Positions 42,471 through 51,309 of a DNA stretch of 64,000 bases are shown here, piece by piece (positions within the stretch are counted from its first letter, which is position 1; the number at the start of each line of letters is the position of its first letter). Source of the stretch: Acaudatibacter sp963835495 (GTDB taxonomy: Bacteria > Pseudomonadota > Alphaproteobacteria > Caulobacterales > Caulobacteraceae); assembly GCA_963835495.1 (NCBI GenBank), contig CAWIFQ010000003.1:1364001-1428000 (forward strand), given 5' to 3'. Made by a program: the position numbers and the translations under genes. The notes below the pieces were generated by a model that was given only the letters and a program-made list of their open reading frames with translations, searched no databases and was not told the origin of the DNA.

Positions 42471-43160
42471 TTGTCAGTCCTGCCCTATATCCTGGTGGTC
42501 GAGGACGAAGAGGCCCTGGCCACCCTCCTCCACTACAACCTCGAGAAGGAAGGCTACCGGGTCGACCTCTGCGCCGACGGCGAGGAGGCGATGATCCGCA
42601 TCGACGAGAAGCTGCCCGACCTCGTCGTGCTCGACTGGATGCTGCCTTCGGTCTCCGGCATCGAGGTCTGCCGGCGCCTGCGCCAGCGTTCGGTCACCCG
42701 CAACCTGCCGATCATCATGCTGACCGCCCGCGGCGAGGAAACCGACCGGGTGCGCGGCCTCGACACCGGCGCCGACGACTACATCGTCAAGCCGTTCCTG
42801 ATGAGCGAGCTCTCCGCCCGCGTGCGCGCCGTGCTGCGCCGGATCCGTCCCGGTCTCGCCGAAGACCGCATCCGCCAGGGCGACATCGTCATCGACCGCT
42901 CCGCCCACCGGGTGAAGCGGGCCGGCAAGGACGTGCACCTGGGCCCGACCGAGTTTCGCCTGCTGGACTACTTCATGCAGCACCCTGGCCGGGTCTTCTC
43001 GCGCGAGCAGCTGCTGAACGCCGTCTGGGGCTCGGATGTCTACGTCGAGACCCGCACGGTCGATGTCCACATCGGCCGCCTGCGCCGTGCCCTGACCAGC
43101 GAGGAAACCGCCGACCCCATCCGCACCGTCCGCTCCGCAGGCTACGCGCTCGACGTCTGA
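42471..43160 (+). CDS. phoB: Phosphate regulon response regulator PhoB
   Basis: 229 residues, OmpR/PhoB class. Receiver domain: ILVVEDEEALATLLHYNLEK, phospho-acceptor Asp in LVVLDWMLPSVSG near 54, IMLTARGEE and the Lys in DYIVKPF near 106. The C-terminal winged helix contains LGPTEFRLLDYFMQHPGRVF, REQLLNAVWGSDVYVETRTV and HIGRLRRAL. The start is TTG immediately after the phoU TAG (zero-base spacing), so translation is probably coupled. PhoB would bind the PHO box upstream of pstS and the porin. The cognate kinase gene phoR is not in the window. Confidence 0.97.
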   Translation: MSVLPYILVVEDEEALATLLHYNLEKEGYRVDLCADGEEAMIRIDEKLPDLVVLDWMLPSVSGIEVCRRLRQRSVTRNLPIIMLTARGEETDRVRGLDTGADDYIVKPFLMSELSARVRAVLRRIRPGLAEDRIRQGDIVIDRSAHRVKRAGKDVHLGPTEFRLLDYFMQHPGRVFSREQLLNAVWGSDVYVETRTVDVHIGRLRRALTSEETADPIRTVRSAGYALDV

Positions 43161-43291
43161 GCGGGGCCTCAGTCTCGGGCGTATGGGCCCTCTGCCATCA
43201 CCGCCACCTGCGCCCCACACCCATTTCCGTGTTTTCCGTGGCCAACTCTTCTCGGTCTTCCGCGGCCGCTTTTCCTGACACCCACGACCAG

Positions 43292-43307
43292 AATGTTTCA
43301 CGTGAAA
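43292..43307 (+). promoter_or_regulatory. parS-like ParB binding site
   Basis: TGTTTCACGTGAAACC matches the bacterial parS consensus TGTTTCACGTGAAACA at 15 of 16 bases with the full palindrome core. It lies in the gap between phoB and the convergent DUF5681-like gene, not in a coding region. It would nucleate ParB for chromosome segregation. Confidence 0.8.
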
Positions 43308-43324
43308 CCGTAGATCACCGTAAA

Positions 43325-43714
43325 CTACGGTTGCCCGTCCGCATTTCCCGCCCCCAACAAAGCCGCCTCCAGCGCCTCGATCGACCCCTCGCCCGCCTCG
43401 TAGCGATCGGCCGCCGCCCGCACCGCCGCCACCACCGCCAGCGCCTCATCCCGCTCCAGCGTCTCCAACGCCAGCCCGTCGTCCTCGCTCTGTCGCGGCA
43501 ACAGCCCCCGGATCAGCTGCAGGTATTGCGGCAGGAACCAGCGGCGCGTGCGCACCAGCAGCTCGCCCTGGTTCGCCTCGAAATCTTCCAGGATCGCCCG
43601 CGCCACCCGCTTCGAGACCCGGTTGCGCGACCCAAGCCTGCGCCCCGGATTCCCCGCCGCAAACCGCCCACCCGTATCGCGCGGCGTCGCCACCTCGCCT
43701 GCTCCCTCCGCCAT
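43325..43714 (-). CDS. DUF5681-like small protein
   Basis: 129 residues. The N-terminus has TGGRFAAGNPGRRLGSRNRV, the basic GRF-x-GNPG-x-PxGSRN pattern of DUF5681 proteins, which are frequent in alphaproteobacteria and sometimes next to phage packaging genes. The rest is helical and acidic, ending in an Ala/Glu-rich tail. No phage genes are nearby. It is convergent with phoB, with the parS-like site in between. Its start has ATG at 43714 and no close downstream partner. DNA binding is a guess from the basic N-terminus only. Confidence 0.68.
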   Translation of the reverse strand: MAEGAGEVATPRDTGGRFAAGNPGRRLGSRNRVSKRVARAILEDFEANQGELLVRTRRWFLPQYLQLIRGLLPRQSEDDGLALETLERDEALAVVAAVRAAADRYEAGEGSIEALEAALLGAGNADGQP

Positions 43715-43913
43715 AGCCGTCGTCTCCTGGCGCCGGCCCAGTTGGCCGGCGGAATTCCGGGGCCGCTAGTAACGTCACTTTAGGTCATTGTCAAGGAGGA
43801 TCCCGGACCGGCCGGTGCGGTGCTGGTCATCCGCCGCGGTGGTCAACACATTGTATCGCCGCCCCCGTCCATGCGACTTTTGCCGCGCGCTGCGTCTGCG
43901 GAAGGTGTGTGCG

Positions 43914-44801
43914 ATGGCGGATTCGATCATCTGGCCGGTCAAGACGCGCGAAATCAACGATGCCTATTTCGAGTCCGCCCGCTGGAACGACTTCCAGTTC
44001 CGAGAGGGCGATGTCGTCATTGCGACGTACCCGAAGGTGGGCGCCAACTGGACACAGCAGATCGTATGGCAGCTCGTGCACGGCGGTCCGCCTGGGGTTG
44101 ACGGTCTGCGGAACGTGGCGTGGCTGGATATGCGCATCGCCCCTTTCAAGCCGATCGTCGACGCCTACGACGCCCAGACCGACCGTCGCATCATAAAGAC
44201 CCACTTGCCCCTGGACGCCCTCGTCTTCAGCCCAACGGCCAAGTACGTCGTCGTCGGCCGCGACGCGCGCGACATGGTCTGGAGCGCCTACAACCACCAG
44301 AGCCTGAACACCGACGAGGTTCTGGCGCTGTTCAACGGTCCGCCAGGCCGCCCAGGCGCACTGGTCTCGCGACCCGACCGCGACATCCGCGACTACTACC
44401 TGCACTTCCTCGAGCACGACGACCTGCCAGGCTTCGGCTTCGAGCCGTTCTGGCCCCACGTCCAGGGATGGTGGAACGTCCGGGGCCTGCCCAACGTGCT
44501 GCTGGTCCACTACGCCGACCTGAAGACCGACCTGCGGCGCGAGATTCGCCGCATCGCGAAGTTCCTCGCCATCGCGATCGACGAGGCGACGCTTCCCGCC
44601 GTCGTCGAGCACTGCAGCTTCGATTACATGCGGGAGGGCGCGAACAATCACCCGAACTTCCACAAGGGGGTCAACGGCCGCTGGCGGGACATTCTCAGTC
44701 CAGCCGAGATCGCCCGTTGCGACGAAGTCGCGCTGCAGAATCTCACCCCGGACTGCGCCCGCTGGCTCGCCGGCGGAGAGCTGCCCGACGCCGCGCCGTA
44801 A
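43914..44801 (+). CDS. PAPS-dependent sulfotransferase family protein
   Basis: 295 residues from ATG 43914; the open frame extends upstream without protein character. Sulfotransferase_1 motifs are present. The 5'-phosphosulfate loop is YPKVGANWTQQIVWQL near residue 39 (a variant of PKSGTTW). The 3'-phosphate binding strand is YVVVGRDARDMVWSAYNHQ near 113, and the C-terminal FHKGVNGRWRDILS loop binds the nucleotide. The active-site base His is in IIKTHLPLD. It would transfer sulfate from PAPS to a small alcohol or amine; substrate unknown. It is followed by a GST gene 64 bp downstream on the same strand. Confidence 0.9.
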   Translation: MADSIIWPVKTREINDAYFESARWNDFQFREGDVVIATYPKVGANWTQQIVWQLVHGGPPGVDGLRNVAWLDMRIAPFKPIVDAYDAQTDRRIIKTHLPLDALVFSPTAKYVVVGRDARDMVWSAYNHQSLNTDEVLALFNGPPGRPGALVSRPDRDIRDYYLHFLEHDDLPGFGFEPFWPHVQGWWNVRGLPNVLLVHYADLKTDLRREIRRIAKFLAIAIDEATLPAVVEHCSFDYMREGANNHPNFHKGVNGRWRDILSPAEIARCDEVALQNLTPDCARWLAGGELPDAAP

Positions 44802-44865
44802 GAGGTTTGCGCTCGAGAGCGCCGAGCGATTGAATTGAACCGCGTCAACGAAGGAGCCGCGAAAC

Positions 44866-45510
44866 ATGATCACCGTCTGGGGCGAAGGCAGAGGATTCAG
44901 GGTCGTCTGGCTGCTGGAGGAGATGGGGCTTGCCTACCGGCTGAGGCCGGTGGACCTGCTGGTCGGCGTCGAGGACGACGCGGAGTTCCTCGCCATCAAT
45001 CCCGCCGGCTTCATCCCGGCGATCCAGGACGGCGACGTCACCATGGTCGAGTCGATCGCGATCATGGAGTATCTGATGGCCCGCCACGGGCCGACGCCGC
45101 TCGCGCCGGATCCGCGCGATCCCACCTTCCCCGCATACCAGCAGTTCCTTCACCTCGGCGAAGCCGGCCTCGCGGCGTCGATCTACTTCGTCAACGGCGC
45201 GCGCAATTTCGCACCCGAATCCGAGCGAGATAACTGGAGCGCCAACCAGGCGCTGGAGGTGTTCGAGACCCGGCTGGGCCTGGTGACGCGCCAGCTTGCG
45301 CGCTCGCTCTATCTTGCCGGCGAACGGTTCACCGCCGCCGACATTTCGGTGACCTACGCCCTGGAGCTGGCGCAAAGAGCCGTAGGATTCGCCCTCGGCG
45401 AGGCGGAGCAGGCCTATGTGGCCCGCACCAGCGGACGCGAAGCCTACCAGCGCGCCATGGAAACCTGCCAGGCCACGAAGGCATGGGCGGCGCGCGTGTC
45501 CGGTCGATGA
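44866..45510 (+). CDS. Glutathione S-transferase family protein
   Basis: 214 residues. The N-terminal thioredoxin-like domain has GEGRGFRVVWLLEEMGLAYR, NPAGFIPAIQDGDVTMVES (cis-Pro and the ES glutathione-gamma-Glu motif) and AIMEYLMARHG. The C-terminal helical domain contains LGLVTRQLARSLYLAGERFT then AADISVTYALELA, the conserved N-capping box region. GAAGGAGC lies upstream of the ATG. Cytosolic GST; conjugation substrate unknown. Possibly co-transcribed with the sulfotransferase, but the 64-bp gap makes this uncertain. Confidence 0.93.
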   Translation: MITVWGEGRGFRVVWLLEEMGLAYRLRPVDLLVGVEDDAEFLAINPAGFIPAIQDGDVTMVESIAIMEYLMARHGPTPLAPDPRDPTFPAYQQFLHLGEAGLAASIYFVNGARNFAPESERDNWSANQALEVFETRLGLVTRQLARSLYLAGERFTAADISVTYALELAQRAVGFALGEAEQAYVARTSGREAYQRAMETCQATKAWAARVSGR

Positions 45511-45561
45511 GCGCTCCTGGCCGGCGCTGAAGCGCGGGCCGGCTGCCGTCGCCTAGCCAGC

Positions 45562-45915
45562 TCAGTCGCCGCGCGAGAGCCTCTGGGGCGAGCGGTCCAG
45601 CGCGTCCGCGACCATCGGCGCGTTCAGGTCGCGGACCGCCCGGTCGACGGCCGCTTCGCGGCAATGGACGAAGCCGTCGCTGAAGCGGATCGCCACCGGC
45701 TCGACCTCGCCGCCGCAGGCTGACGCCGCGGCGTTGCGGATGCGGAGCGCCATCAGCTGCGCGCCGGCGGCCGTGTGCAGATTCACGTCATCGGTCCTGA
45801 CAACGACCGAGGTCGCCTCGCCGTCGCTTGCGGCGACTCCTTCGGCGGAGGCGGCGCCGCACGTGACGAGCGCGGTCGAAACTCCAAGCGCGATGATGAG
45901 TTGAGAGCGCAACAT
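45562..45915 (-). CDS. UrcA-family exported protein
   Basis: 117 residues. The signal peptide (LIIALGVSTALVTCGAASA) is followed by the UrcA pattern: VVVRTDDVNLHTAAGAQLMA, LRIRNAAASACGG with the first Cys, and HCREAAVDRAVRDLNAP with the second Cys, an expected disulfide. UrcA-family proteins are mostly found in Sphingomonadales and Caulobacterales and have no defined function. The gene stands alone with a 215-bp AT-rich promoter region upstream. This is one of the better taxonomic hints in the window. Confidence 0.88.
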   Translation of the reverse strand: MLRSQLIIALGVSTALVTCGAASAEGVAASDGEATSVVVRTDDVNLHTAAGAQLMALRIRNAAASACGGEVEPVAIRFSDGFVHCREAAVDRAVRDLNAPMVADALDRSPQRLSRGD

Positions 45916-46129
45916 GCTGAAGCTCCTATGCCTGTCCTCATAAGCTCGACAGCTTGTGTAGCTCGGCTATCAACTTAGTTCATCTTAACTTTGCTTCATA
46001 AATACAGATTATGACCTTATCTTAATCTGTAAGTAGAAGTCACATTGGCGCGCGATCACTTAATCACGGACGGAGCGCCGCGAGCTCGCGCCATTAAATG
46101 CGTCGGTGTGGTAGCCGTCGCGCCGGGAG
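45916..46129. other. AT-rich promoter region of the UrcA gene
   Basis: The most AT-rich stretch of the window (TTAACTTTGCTTCATAA and TTATCTTAATCTGTAAG lie within it). It contains the UrcA promoter and the tail region of the CoA-transferase gene. No gene is seen. Confidence 0.45.
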
Positions 46130-48614
46130 TCAGCCCCTAGCCGCGCCCGTCCTGGCCGCCGCGTCGTGCAGCACGGCGGCGCTGCGGGGCTTGCGCTGGC
46201 TGGCGGGGATCGGGGTCTCGCCGATCACGCCATCGGCTTCCAGGCGGTCGAGATCCGCGGCCGCGAGGCCGAGGATGCGGCTCAGCACCTCGCGGCTCGA
46301 TTGCCCGAGCGTCGGAGCCGGGCGGCGGATCGGATAGGGCCGTCCCTCCTCGCGGAACACCGGCGATGGCTGTTGCAGCCACTCCATGTGCGGCCGCTCC
46401 ACCTCCTGCCAGTAGTCGCGCGCCAGCAGATGCGGCTCGTAGAGCACCATCTCGGACAGTCCGCGCGCCGCGCCGGCGGCGACGCCGGCCGCCTGCAGGG
46501 CTTCCATCGCCTCGTCCGGCGAACGCTGCCGGGTCCAGGCCGCGATCGCCGCCTCCAGTTCGTCTTCGCGGGTGCGCCGGCCGCTGGCGGTGGCCAGCTG
46601 CGGGATCGGCGGCGAGGTCCGTGCGTCCGATCACCCCGCAGAGCGCGCGCCAGGCCGCGTCGTCGGTCACCGCGATCACCACCCAGGCGTCATGGCCATC
46701 GCAGGGGAAGCAGCCATGCGGCGCGAAGATCGGATGCCGGTTGCCGGTGCGGGGCGCGACCTGGCCGGTCACCGCCTGCTCGATCAGCCAGGGCGCGACC
46801 AGCGGGAACAGGCACTCCACCTGGCTGAGATCGATATACTGACCCTCGCCGGTGCGCTTACGATGCAGCAGCGCCGTCAGCAGCGCCGGGCAGGCCGACA
46901 GCCCGCCGATCGGATCCCCATAGGCGATGTGGTTCATGGTCGGCGGATCGTCGGGCCAGCCTGTCACCGACGGCAGGCCGGCGGCCTGCTCCAGCGTCGA
47001 GCCGTAGGCCCGCGCCTCCGCCCAGGGCGACGCCGCGCCGAACGCCGGCATCGACATCGTCACGATATCGGGCCGCTCGGCGCGGAAGGCGGCGTCGTCG
47101 AGCCCGAAGCCGGTCAGCACGCCCTGACCGTAGTTCTCCACCACCGCGTCGGCGGTGCGCACCAGGCCCAGCAGCAGCTCGACGCCGCGCGGGCTGGTCA
47201 GGTCGAGCGTGATGCCGATCTTGTTGCGATTGACCCAGTTGAAGTAGAGCGGCTGTTCGTAGCCGAACGCGGCGATCGCCTCGTCGCTGTAGTCGGCGCC
47301 GCGCCACCAGTCCGGATAGCCGCGCCCCTCGATCTTGATCACCTCGGCGCCGAGATCGGCGAGCTGGCGCGTGCCGACCGGCCCGGCCCACCCCATGGTG
47401 AGGTCGATGATGCGCAGGCCCGCGAGCGGCAGCTCCCCGGCCGTGACGCCGGCGGCCGGCCTTGGCGCGGCCGGCGACGGCCGCCAGCTCTGCGTATGCT
47501 GACCGGCCAGCGGCGCGATTCCCACCGCCGCCGGCGGTGTCGCTGTCAGCCGCTGCGGCAGCACCGGCGCCTCGAAGGCAGCCTCGCCGACCCGCACCTC
47601 GCCGAACGCGCCGTGGTCGCGGTGAACGCTGGTGGCCAGCAGCGTCGCCATGTCCGGCGCCACCACCAGCGGCACGCGGCGGCGGATCGCCTCGTCGGCC
47701 CATTCGCGGGCGGTGCGGCTGGCAAGCCGCGCCTCGACGATCGCGTCGAGTTCCTCGCCGACCAGCAGGCGCTCCGGCGCCGTCGCGAAGCCGGTCCGGT
47801 TCACCAGTTCCGGAACGCCCAGCATCTCGCAGAAGCCGCGCCACTGGTCGGCGGAAAAGGCGGTGACGCCGAGCCAGCCCTGCTTGGTCGGATAGACGCC
47901 GGTCGGAAAGACCGGGAAGAAGTGGTTGCGGCCCCAGCGCTGCTCTTCGGCGCCGGTCTGCGTGGTCACCGCGTCCTGGAATTCACCGACCAGGACGTTG
48001 GCGTCGTGGATGCTGATCTCGAACCGCCGCCCCTGCCCGCCCCCGATCAGGGCGCTCAGCGCCGCGGTGAAGCCGCTGAGCGCGGCCGGGACATAGGCCT
48101 GATGCTCGGACAGCATCACCGGCGCCTCGACCGGCCCGACGCCGCGCACCAGGCCTGCCAACGCCCGCACCACGCTGTCGCTCGCCGCATAGTCCTTGTA
48201 AGGGCCGCTTTCGCCGAACCAGCTGATCGACACGATCGTGAGCCCGGGGAACGCGGCGCGTAGAGCGGGCTGGCCGGCGGGGCCGCTGTCGTCCCACGAG
48301 CCGGGCCGCGCATCGATCAGTACGTCGACGGCGCCGGCGATCTCGAGCAGCCGAGCCGCATCGCCCGGCTCGGCGACGACGCTGCGCTTGTTGGTGTTCA
48401 GCCAGGCGAAGACCGCGCTCTCCTGCCGGCCGTCGCCGGCGTCGACCAGCGGCGCGATCCGGCGGTCCGGATCGCCGCCCGGCGGTTCGACCTTGACTAC
48501 GTCGGCGCCGAAGTCGGCGAACAGCTTGCCGCAATAGGCCAGCGCGCGGCCAGTTCCGAACTCGGCCACCCGCACGCCGCCGAGCGCCGCGCGGCCACTC
48601 TGGTCTTTTTCCAT
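46130..48614 (-). CDS. Tandem CaiB/BaiF family III CoA-transferase (one frameshift)
   Basis: About 827 residues, two family III CoA-transferase domains fused. The first starts GVRVAEFGTGRALAYCGKLF then ADFGADVVKVEPPGGDPDRR. The second begins near residue 395 (LAGLRIIDLTMGWAGPVGTR, QLADLGAEVIKIEGRGYPDW). Each single family member is about 400 residues, so both copies look full length. As written the frame shifts near 46602-46604, where one extra G of GGG breaks TDLAADP. The corrected frame continues QLATASGRRTREDEL to the usual C-terminus (SPVFREEGRPYPIRRPAPTL) and stops at 46130; the uncorrected frame stops at 46137. These enzymes move CoA between carboxylic acids; substrate unknown. Confidence 0.88.
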
Positions 48615-48675
48615 CGACGTCTTCTCCCACGCCGATTGTTGCGACCCAACGCTGCGGCAGGCAAGCGCTCCCGGC

Positions 48676-48978
48676 TCAGTCCGGGGGCCTGGGTTCGAGC
48701 GACATCCACTTGCGGGGCCAGCGCCAGCCCAGGGCGCGCACCTCGCTGGGCTTCAGCGCCAGCTGACCCACCGTCCTGGCCGACAGCTCGCTGACGGCGT
48801 GCACCGGCTCCAGCCCGCCGACCGGGCTGGTGGCCACCCTGCCGATCAGCAGCGCCTGGTCGACGGCGCTCCACTCGGCCTTCGCCTGGTCCTGGTGACC
48901 GACCGCAAAGAAATGGCGCAATGCGAGCGGTTCGCCCGCCACCTCCACCATCACCCCAATCAGCCAGCCGTTCGCCAT
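48676..48978 (-). CDS. Small conserved protein, unknown
   Basis: About 100 residues from ATG 48978 (an in-frame start 12 codons earlier adds a basic stretch). The sequence ANGWLIGVMVEVAGEPLALR followed by HFFAVGHQDQAKAEWSAVD suggests a compact alpha/beta fold. It ends ALKPSEVRALGWRWPRKWMS. Similar short proteins exist in Caulobacterales and Rhizobiales, but I cannot name a family. It is 19 bp downstream of the 48998-49234 gene on the same strand and may share its transcript and the SOS-type box. Confidence 0.6.
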   Translation of the reverse strand: MANGWLIGVMVEVAGEPLALRHFFAVGHQDQAKAEWSAVDQALLIGRVATSPVGGLEPVHAVSELSARTVGQLALKPSEVRALGWRWPRKWMSLEPRPPD

Positions 48979-48997
48979 CGCGCCTTGCTTACACGCC

Positions 48998-49234
48998 TCA
49001 GCGCGGCGGTTCACTGTGCTTCGACTGCTCGGGGGCGAGGCCGTAGAAATAGGGATCTCCGGTGAAGTAGTGGGCGGCGGCGTCCAGCGCCTTCTGCGCG
49101 GCGTGCAGCATCAGGAAGTCGGCCTGGAACGGACGGCAGGTCCCCATCAGCGCGATCAGCCGCTCGCGGTAGGGGCGCAGCTCGTTGAACGTGGCCTTCG
49201 GATCGCCGAGGCCGTGGCGGCGGACTTGGACCAT
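48998..49234 (-). CDS. Small helical protein divergent from pyrE, unknown
   Basis: 78 residues from ATG 49234. It is helical: ATFNELRPYRERLIALMGTC, then RPFQADFLMLHAAQKALDAA and AHYFTGDPYFYGLAPEQ. No signal peptide or membrane segment. The region between this gene and pyrE contains a GTTC-N7-GTTC box 67 bp upstream of its start, so it may be LexA-controlled. No family recognised. Confidence 0.58.
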   Translation of the reverse strand: MVQVRRHGLGDPKATFNELRPYRERLIALMGTCRPFQADFLMLHAAQKALDAAAHYFTGDPYFYGLAPEQSKHSEPPR

Positions 49235-49300
49235 GGCGCAAGGCTCCCTGTTGCTGGACGCCGATCCTTCGCGCTAGTTCGAAGCGGCCGCAAGCGATTT

Positions 49301-49315
49301 GTTCTTATTTTGTTC
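49301..49315 (+). promoter_or_regulatory. Alphaproteobacterial LexA (SOS) box
   Basis: GTTC-TTATTTT-GTTC, an exact match to the GTTC-N7-GTTC SOS operator of Caulobacter and Rhizobiales, with the usual AT-rich spacer. It is 19 bases before pyrE and 67 bases before the divergent 78-residue gene. Confidence 0.68.
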
Positions 49316-49333
49316 TTGCCGCAGGACACGCTG

Positions 49334-49852
49334 ATGGAAGATGACCTTGCCCGACGGATCAATGCGGTCGCCCGCCTCGAGGGCTCGTTCGTGCTGCGCT
49401 CGGGCCAGACCGCCACGCACTACTTCGACAAGTATCGCTTCGAGGCCGATCCGGACCTGCTGCGGCGCGTGGCGCGGCGGATGCTGACGTTGCTGCCGGC
49501 CGGGACCGAGGTGCTGGCGGGCCTGGAACTGGGCGGGGTGCCGATCGCCACCGCGATGTCGCTGGAGAGCGGGCTGCCGGCGATGTTCGTGCGCAAGGCG
49601 CCGAAGAGCTACGGCACGCGCCGCGCGGTCGAGGGCGGCGACGTGGCGGGGCGCAAGGTGGTCATCGTCGAGGACGTCATCACCACCGGCGGAGCGGTGA
49701 CCGACGCCGCGGGTCTGTTGCGCGGCGAGGGCGCCGAGCTGATCGCCATCGTCTGCGCGATCTGGCGCGGCCAGGGAACGCCGGGCATTCCGGCCCTGCC
49801 GGATCTGCCGGTGTTCCCCGCCCTGACCGAGGCTGAACTCAGCGCTGGCTGA
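49334..49852 (+). CDS. pyrE: Orotate phosphoribosyltransferase
   Basis: 172 residues from ATG 49334; the open frame upstream is non-coding in character. PyrE features are FVLRSGQTATHYFDKYRFEA, GLELGGVPIATAMSLESGLP, FVRKAPKSYGTRRAVEGGDV, and the PRPP-binding VVIVEDVITTGGAVTDAAG. It converts orotate and PRPP to OMP in pyrimidine synthesis. It is short for PyrE (usually 190-215 residues) but contains all motifs. No other pyr genes are adjacent. The SOS-type box overlaps its likely promoter. Confidence 0.93.
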   Translation: MEDDLARRINAVARLEGSFVLRSGQTATHYFDKYRFEADPDLLRRVARRMLTLLPAGTEVLAGLELGGVPIATAMSLESGLPAMFVRKAPKSYGTRRAVEGGDVAGRKVVIVEDVITTGGAVTDAAGLLRGEGAELIAIVCAIWRGQGTPGIPALPDLPVFPALTEAELSAG

Positions 49853-49943
49853 CACTGTCAAGCGGCGCGGGGCCCCCTCCCCGCGCGGCGGTTCGGCGGT
49901 CACCGAACAGCCGGCGGGGAGAAAGGCGGATTGATCCCACCGT

Positions 49944-50276
49944 CTAGGCCGGGATGTGGTGGCGGACGCCGGTTTCCTCGTGGTTCAGCCGGGCTTGTTC
50001 GCCGCGGGTGAGGTGGCCGCCGTCGCGACGGGCGTAGAAGCGCTCCTGCCGGCGGACCATGTGCACATGGGCGTGCAGGCGGCGAGCCTCGAAGCGGCCG
50101 ATATCGCCCTCGCGCCGCTCTTCGCGGATCGAGTGGTTGAGGTTGGCGAGGCGATGGTTCACCTCGACGCGGCGAGGGTGATGGTTCTGCCAAGGGGTGC
50201 CGGCGGAAGCCGCGCCGGCCGCGCCGGCCGCCATCGTCAGGCCAACGGCGGCGATCAGAAGGTTGCGGAGGTTCAT
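49944..50276 (-). CDS. Small exported His/Arg-rich protein, unknown
   Basis: 110 residues from ATG 50276 with AAAGGA upstream. The signal peptide (LLIAAVGLTMAAGAAGA, AASA cleavage) is followed by a very basic, His-rich helical domain: HHPRRVEVNHRLANLNHSIR, EERREGDIGRFEARRLHAHV, HMVRRQERFYARRDGGHLTR. The GxLTRxEQxRLNxEE-like end resembles the pattern in the 31678-32004 protein, suggesting a shared small-periplasmic-protein family. Function unknown. The 3' side is followed by the pyrE end region. Confidence 0.65.
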   Translation of the reverse strand: MNLRNLLIAAVGLTMAAGAAGAASAGTPWQNHHPRRVEVNHRLANLNHSIREERREGDIGRFEARRLHAHVHMVRRQERFYARRDGGHLTRGEQARLNHEETGVRHHIPA

Positions 50277-50486
50277 GGGAGTCGAAGTCCTTTGGGTCGA
50301 GAGCATCGTCGGAAGTGACGATGTGCGGACCCTAGGACTGGCGACCTGAACGGCATGGCCGCCGCGATGTTCAGTGACGGTTCATCGCCACGGCCACGCT
50401 CGCGGGCTTGCAAGTCGCCGGTTGTCGGCCAAAAAGCCGTCCGAGGATTGCCGGCGGGGCGGAGATCCGACGCCGAGGTTCTGAGG

Positions 50487-51233
50487 ATGTCGATGATTCG
50501 AAAATGGCACTGGTCGTGGAAGCCGCGCGCCTGGCTCAACAGCCTGCCGCAGCAGCGCTGGCGCGCCACGACGCCACATCCTGTGCTGGCCGAGGCGCTG
50601 GGCCGATGGGCCTACGGCCGTAGCGACATCCACAACCATCTGGGAACGATCTTCGCCGAGACGGTGCGCGCCGCGCCGCGCCTGATCGTCGAGCTGGGCA
50701 CCCGCGGCGGCATCTCCACCCTGGCGTTACTGGCGGCGGCCGAGGTCGCCGACGCCCCGGTGCTCTCGGTGGATATCGAAGACTGCGCCGGCGTCGATAT
50801 CCCGCCGCGTTTCCGCAGCCGCTGGCATTTTCAGCTGGGTGACGATGTCGCCTTCGCCGGCGAGCCGTTCGAGCGGTTCTGCGCCGCGAGGGGACTGCCG
50901 CCGCTGGCCGACGTCATCTTTGTCGACACTTCCCACCTCTACGAACACACCCGCGACGAGATCGACCGCTGGCTGCCGCGCCTGGCGCCGGGCGGGGCGA
51001 TGATCTTCCACGACACCAACATGGCGACCTGGTACCGCAGCCTGGACGGCCAGGTGCGCCGCGGCTGGGACAACGAGCGCGGCGTGATCCGCGCCATCGA
51101 AGAGCGGCTCGGCCGCAACTACGACGCCGACACCTACTTCGTCGACATCGCCGCCGGCTTCCTGGTGGAGCACTGGCCGTGGTGCAGCGGACTGACGGTG
51201 CTTCGCCGCCTGGAGCCGCGCACGGCCGCCTAG
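50487..51233 (+). CDS. Class I SAM methyltransferase-like protein (Methyltransf_24)
   Basis: 248 residues from ATG 50487 with GAGG upstream. SAM-fold motifs are LIVELGTRGGISTLALLAAA (motif I, E-x-GTxxG), VLSVDIEDCAGVDIP (motif II acidic), and DVIFVDTSHLYEHTRDEIDR then LAPGGAMIFHDTN (motif III and the typical HDTN end). The family includes O-methyltransferases and cephalosporin-hydroxylase-like proteins acting on sugars or lipids. A WHWSWKPRAWLNS start is Trp-rich. No cluster context gives a substrate. Confidence 0.8.
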   Translation: MSMIRKWHWSWKPRAWLNSLPQQRWRATTPHPVLAEALGRWAYGRSDIHNHLGTIFAETVRAAPRLIVELGTRGGISTLALLAAAEVADAPVLSVDIEDCAGVDIPPRFRSRWHFQLGDDVAFAGEPFERFCAARGLPPLADVIFVDTSHLYEHTRDEIDRWLPRLAPGGAMIFHDTNMATWYRSLDGQVRRGWDNERGVIRAIEERLGRNYDADTYFVDIAAGFLVEHWPWCSGLTVLRRLEPRTAA

Positions 51234-51309
51234 CGGGCATCGGCGGACCAGCCGTCTCTTGGCGCCCCCTGCTTGACGACCCCTGCGGCATGGGCTGCAA
51301 CGGCGGCCC

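Noticed and set aside
43325..43714. Phage terminase small subunit or prophage remnant
   Set aside because: Only the short DUF5681-like N-terminal motif is phage-associated; no other phage genes are present around it.
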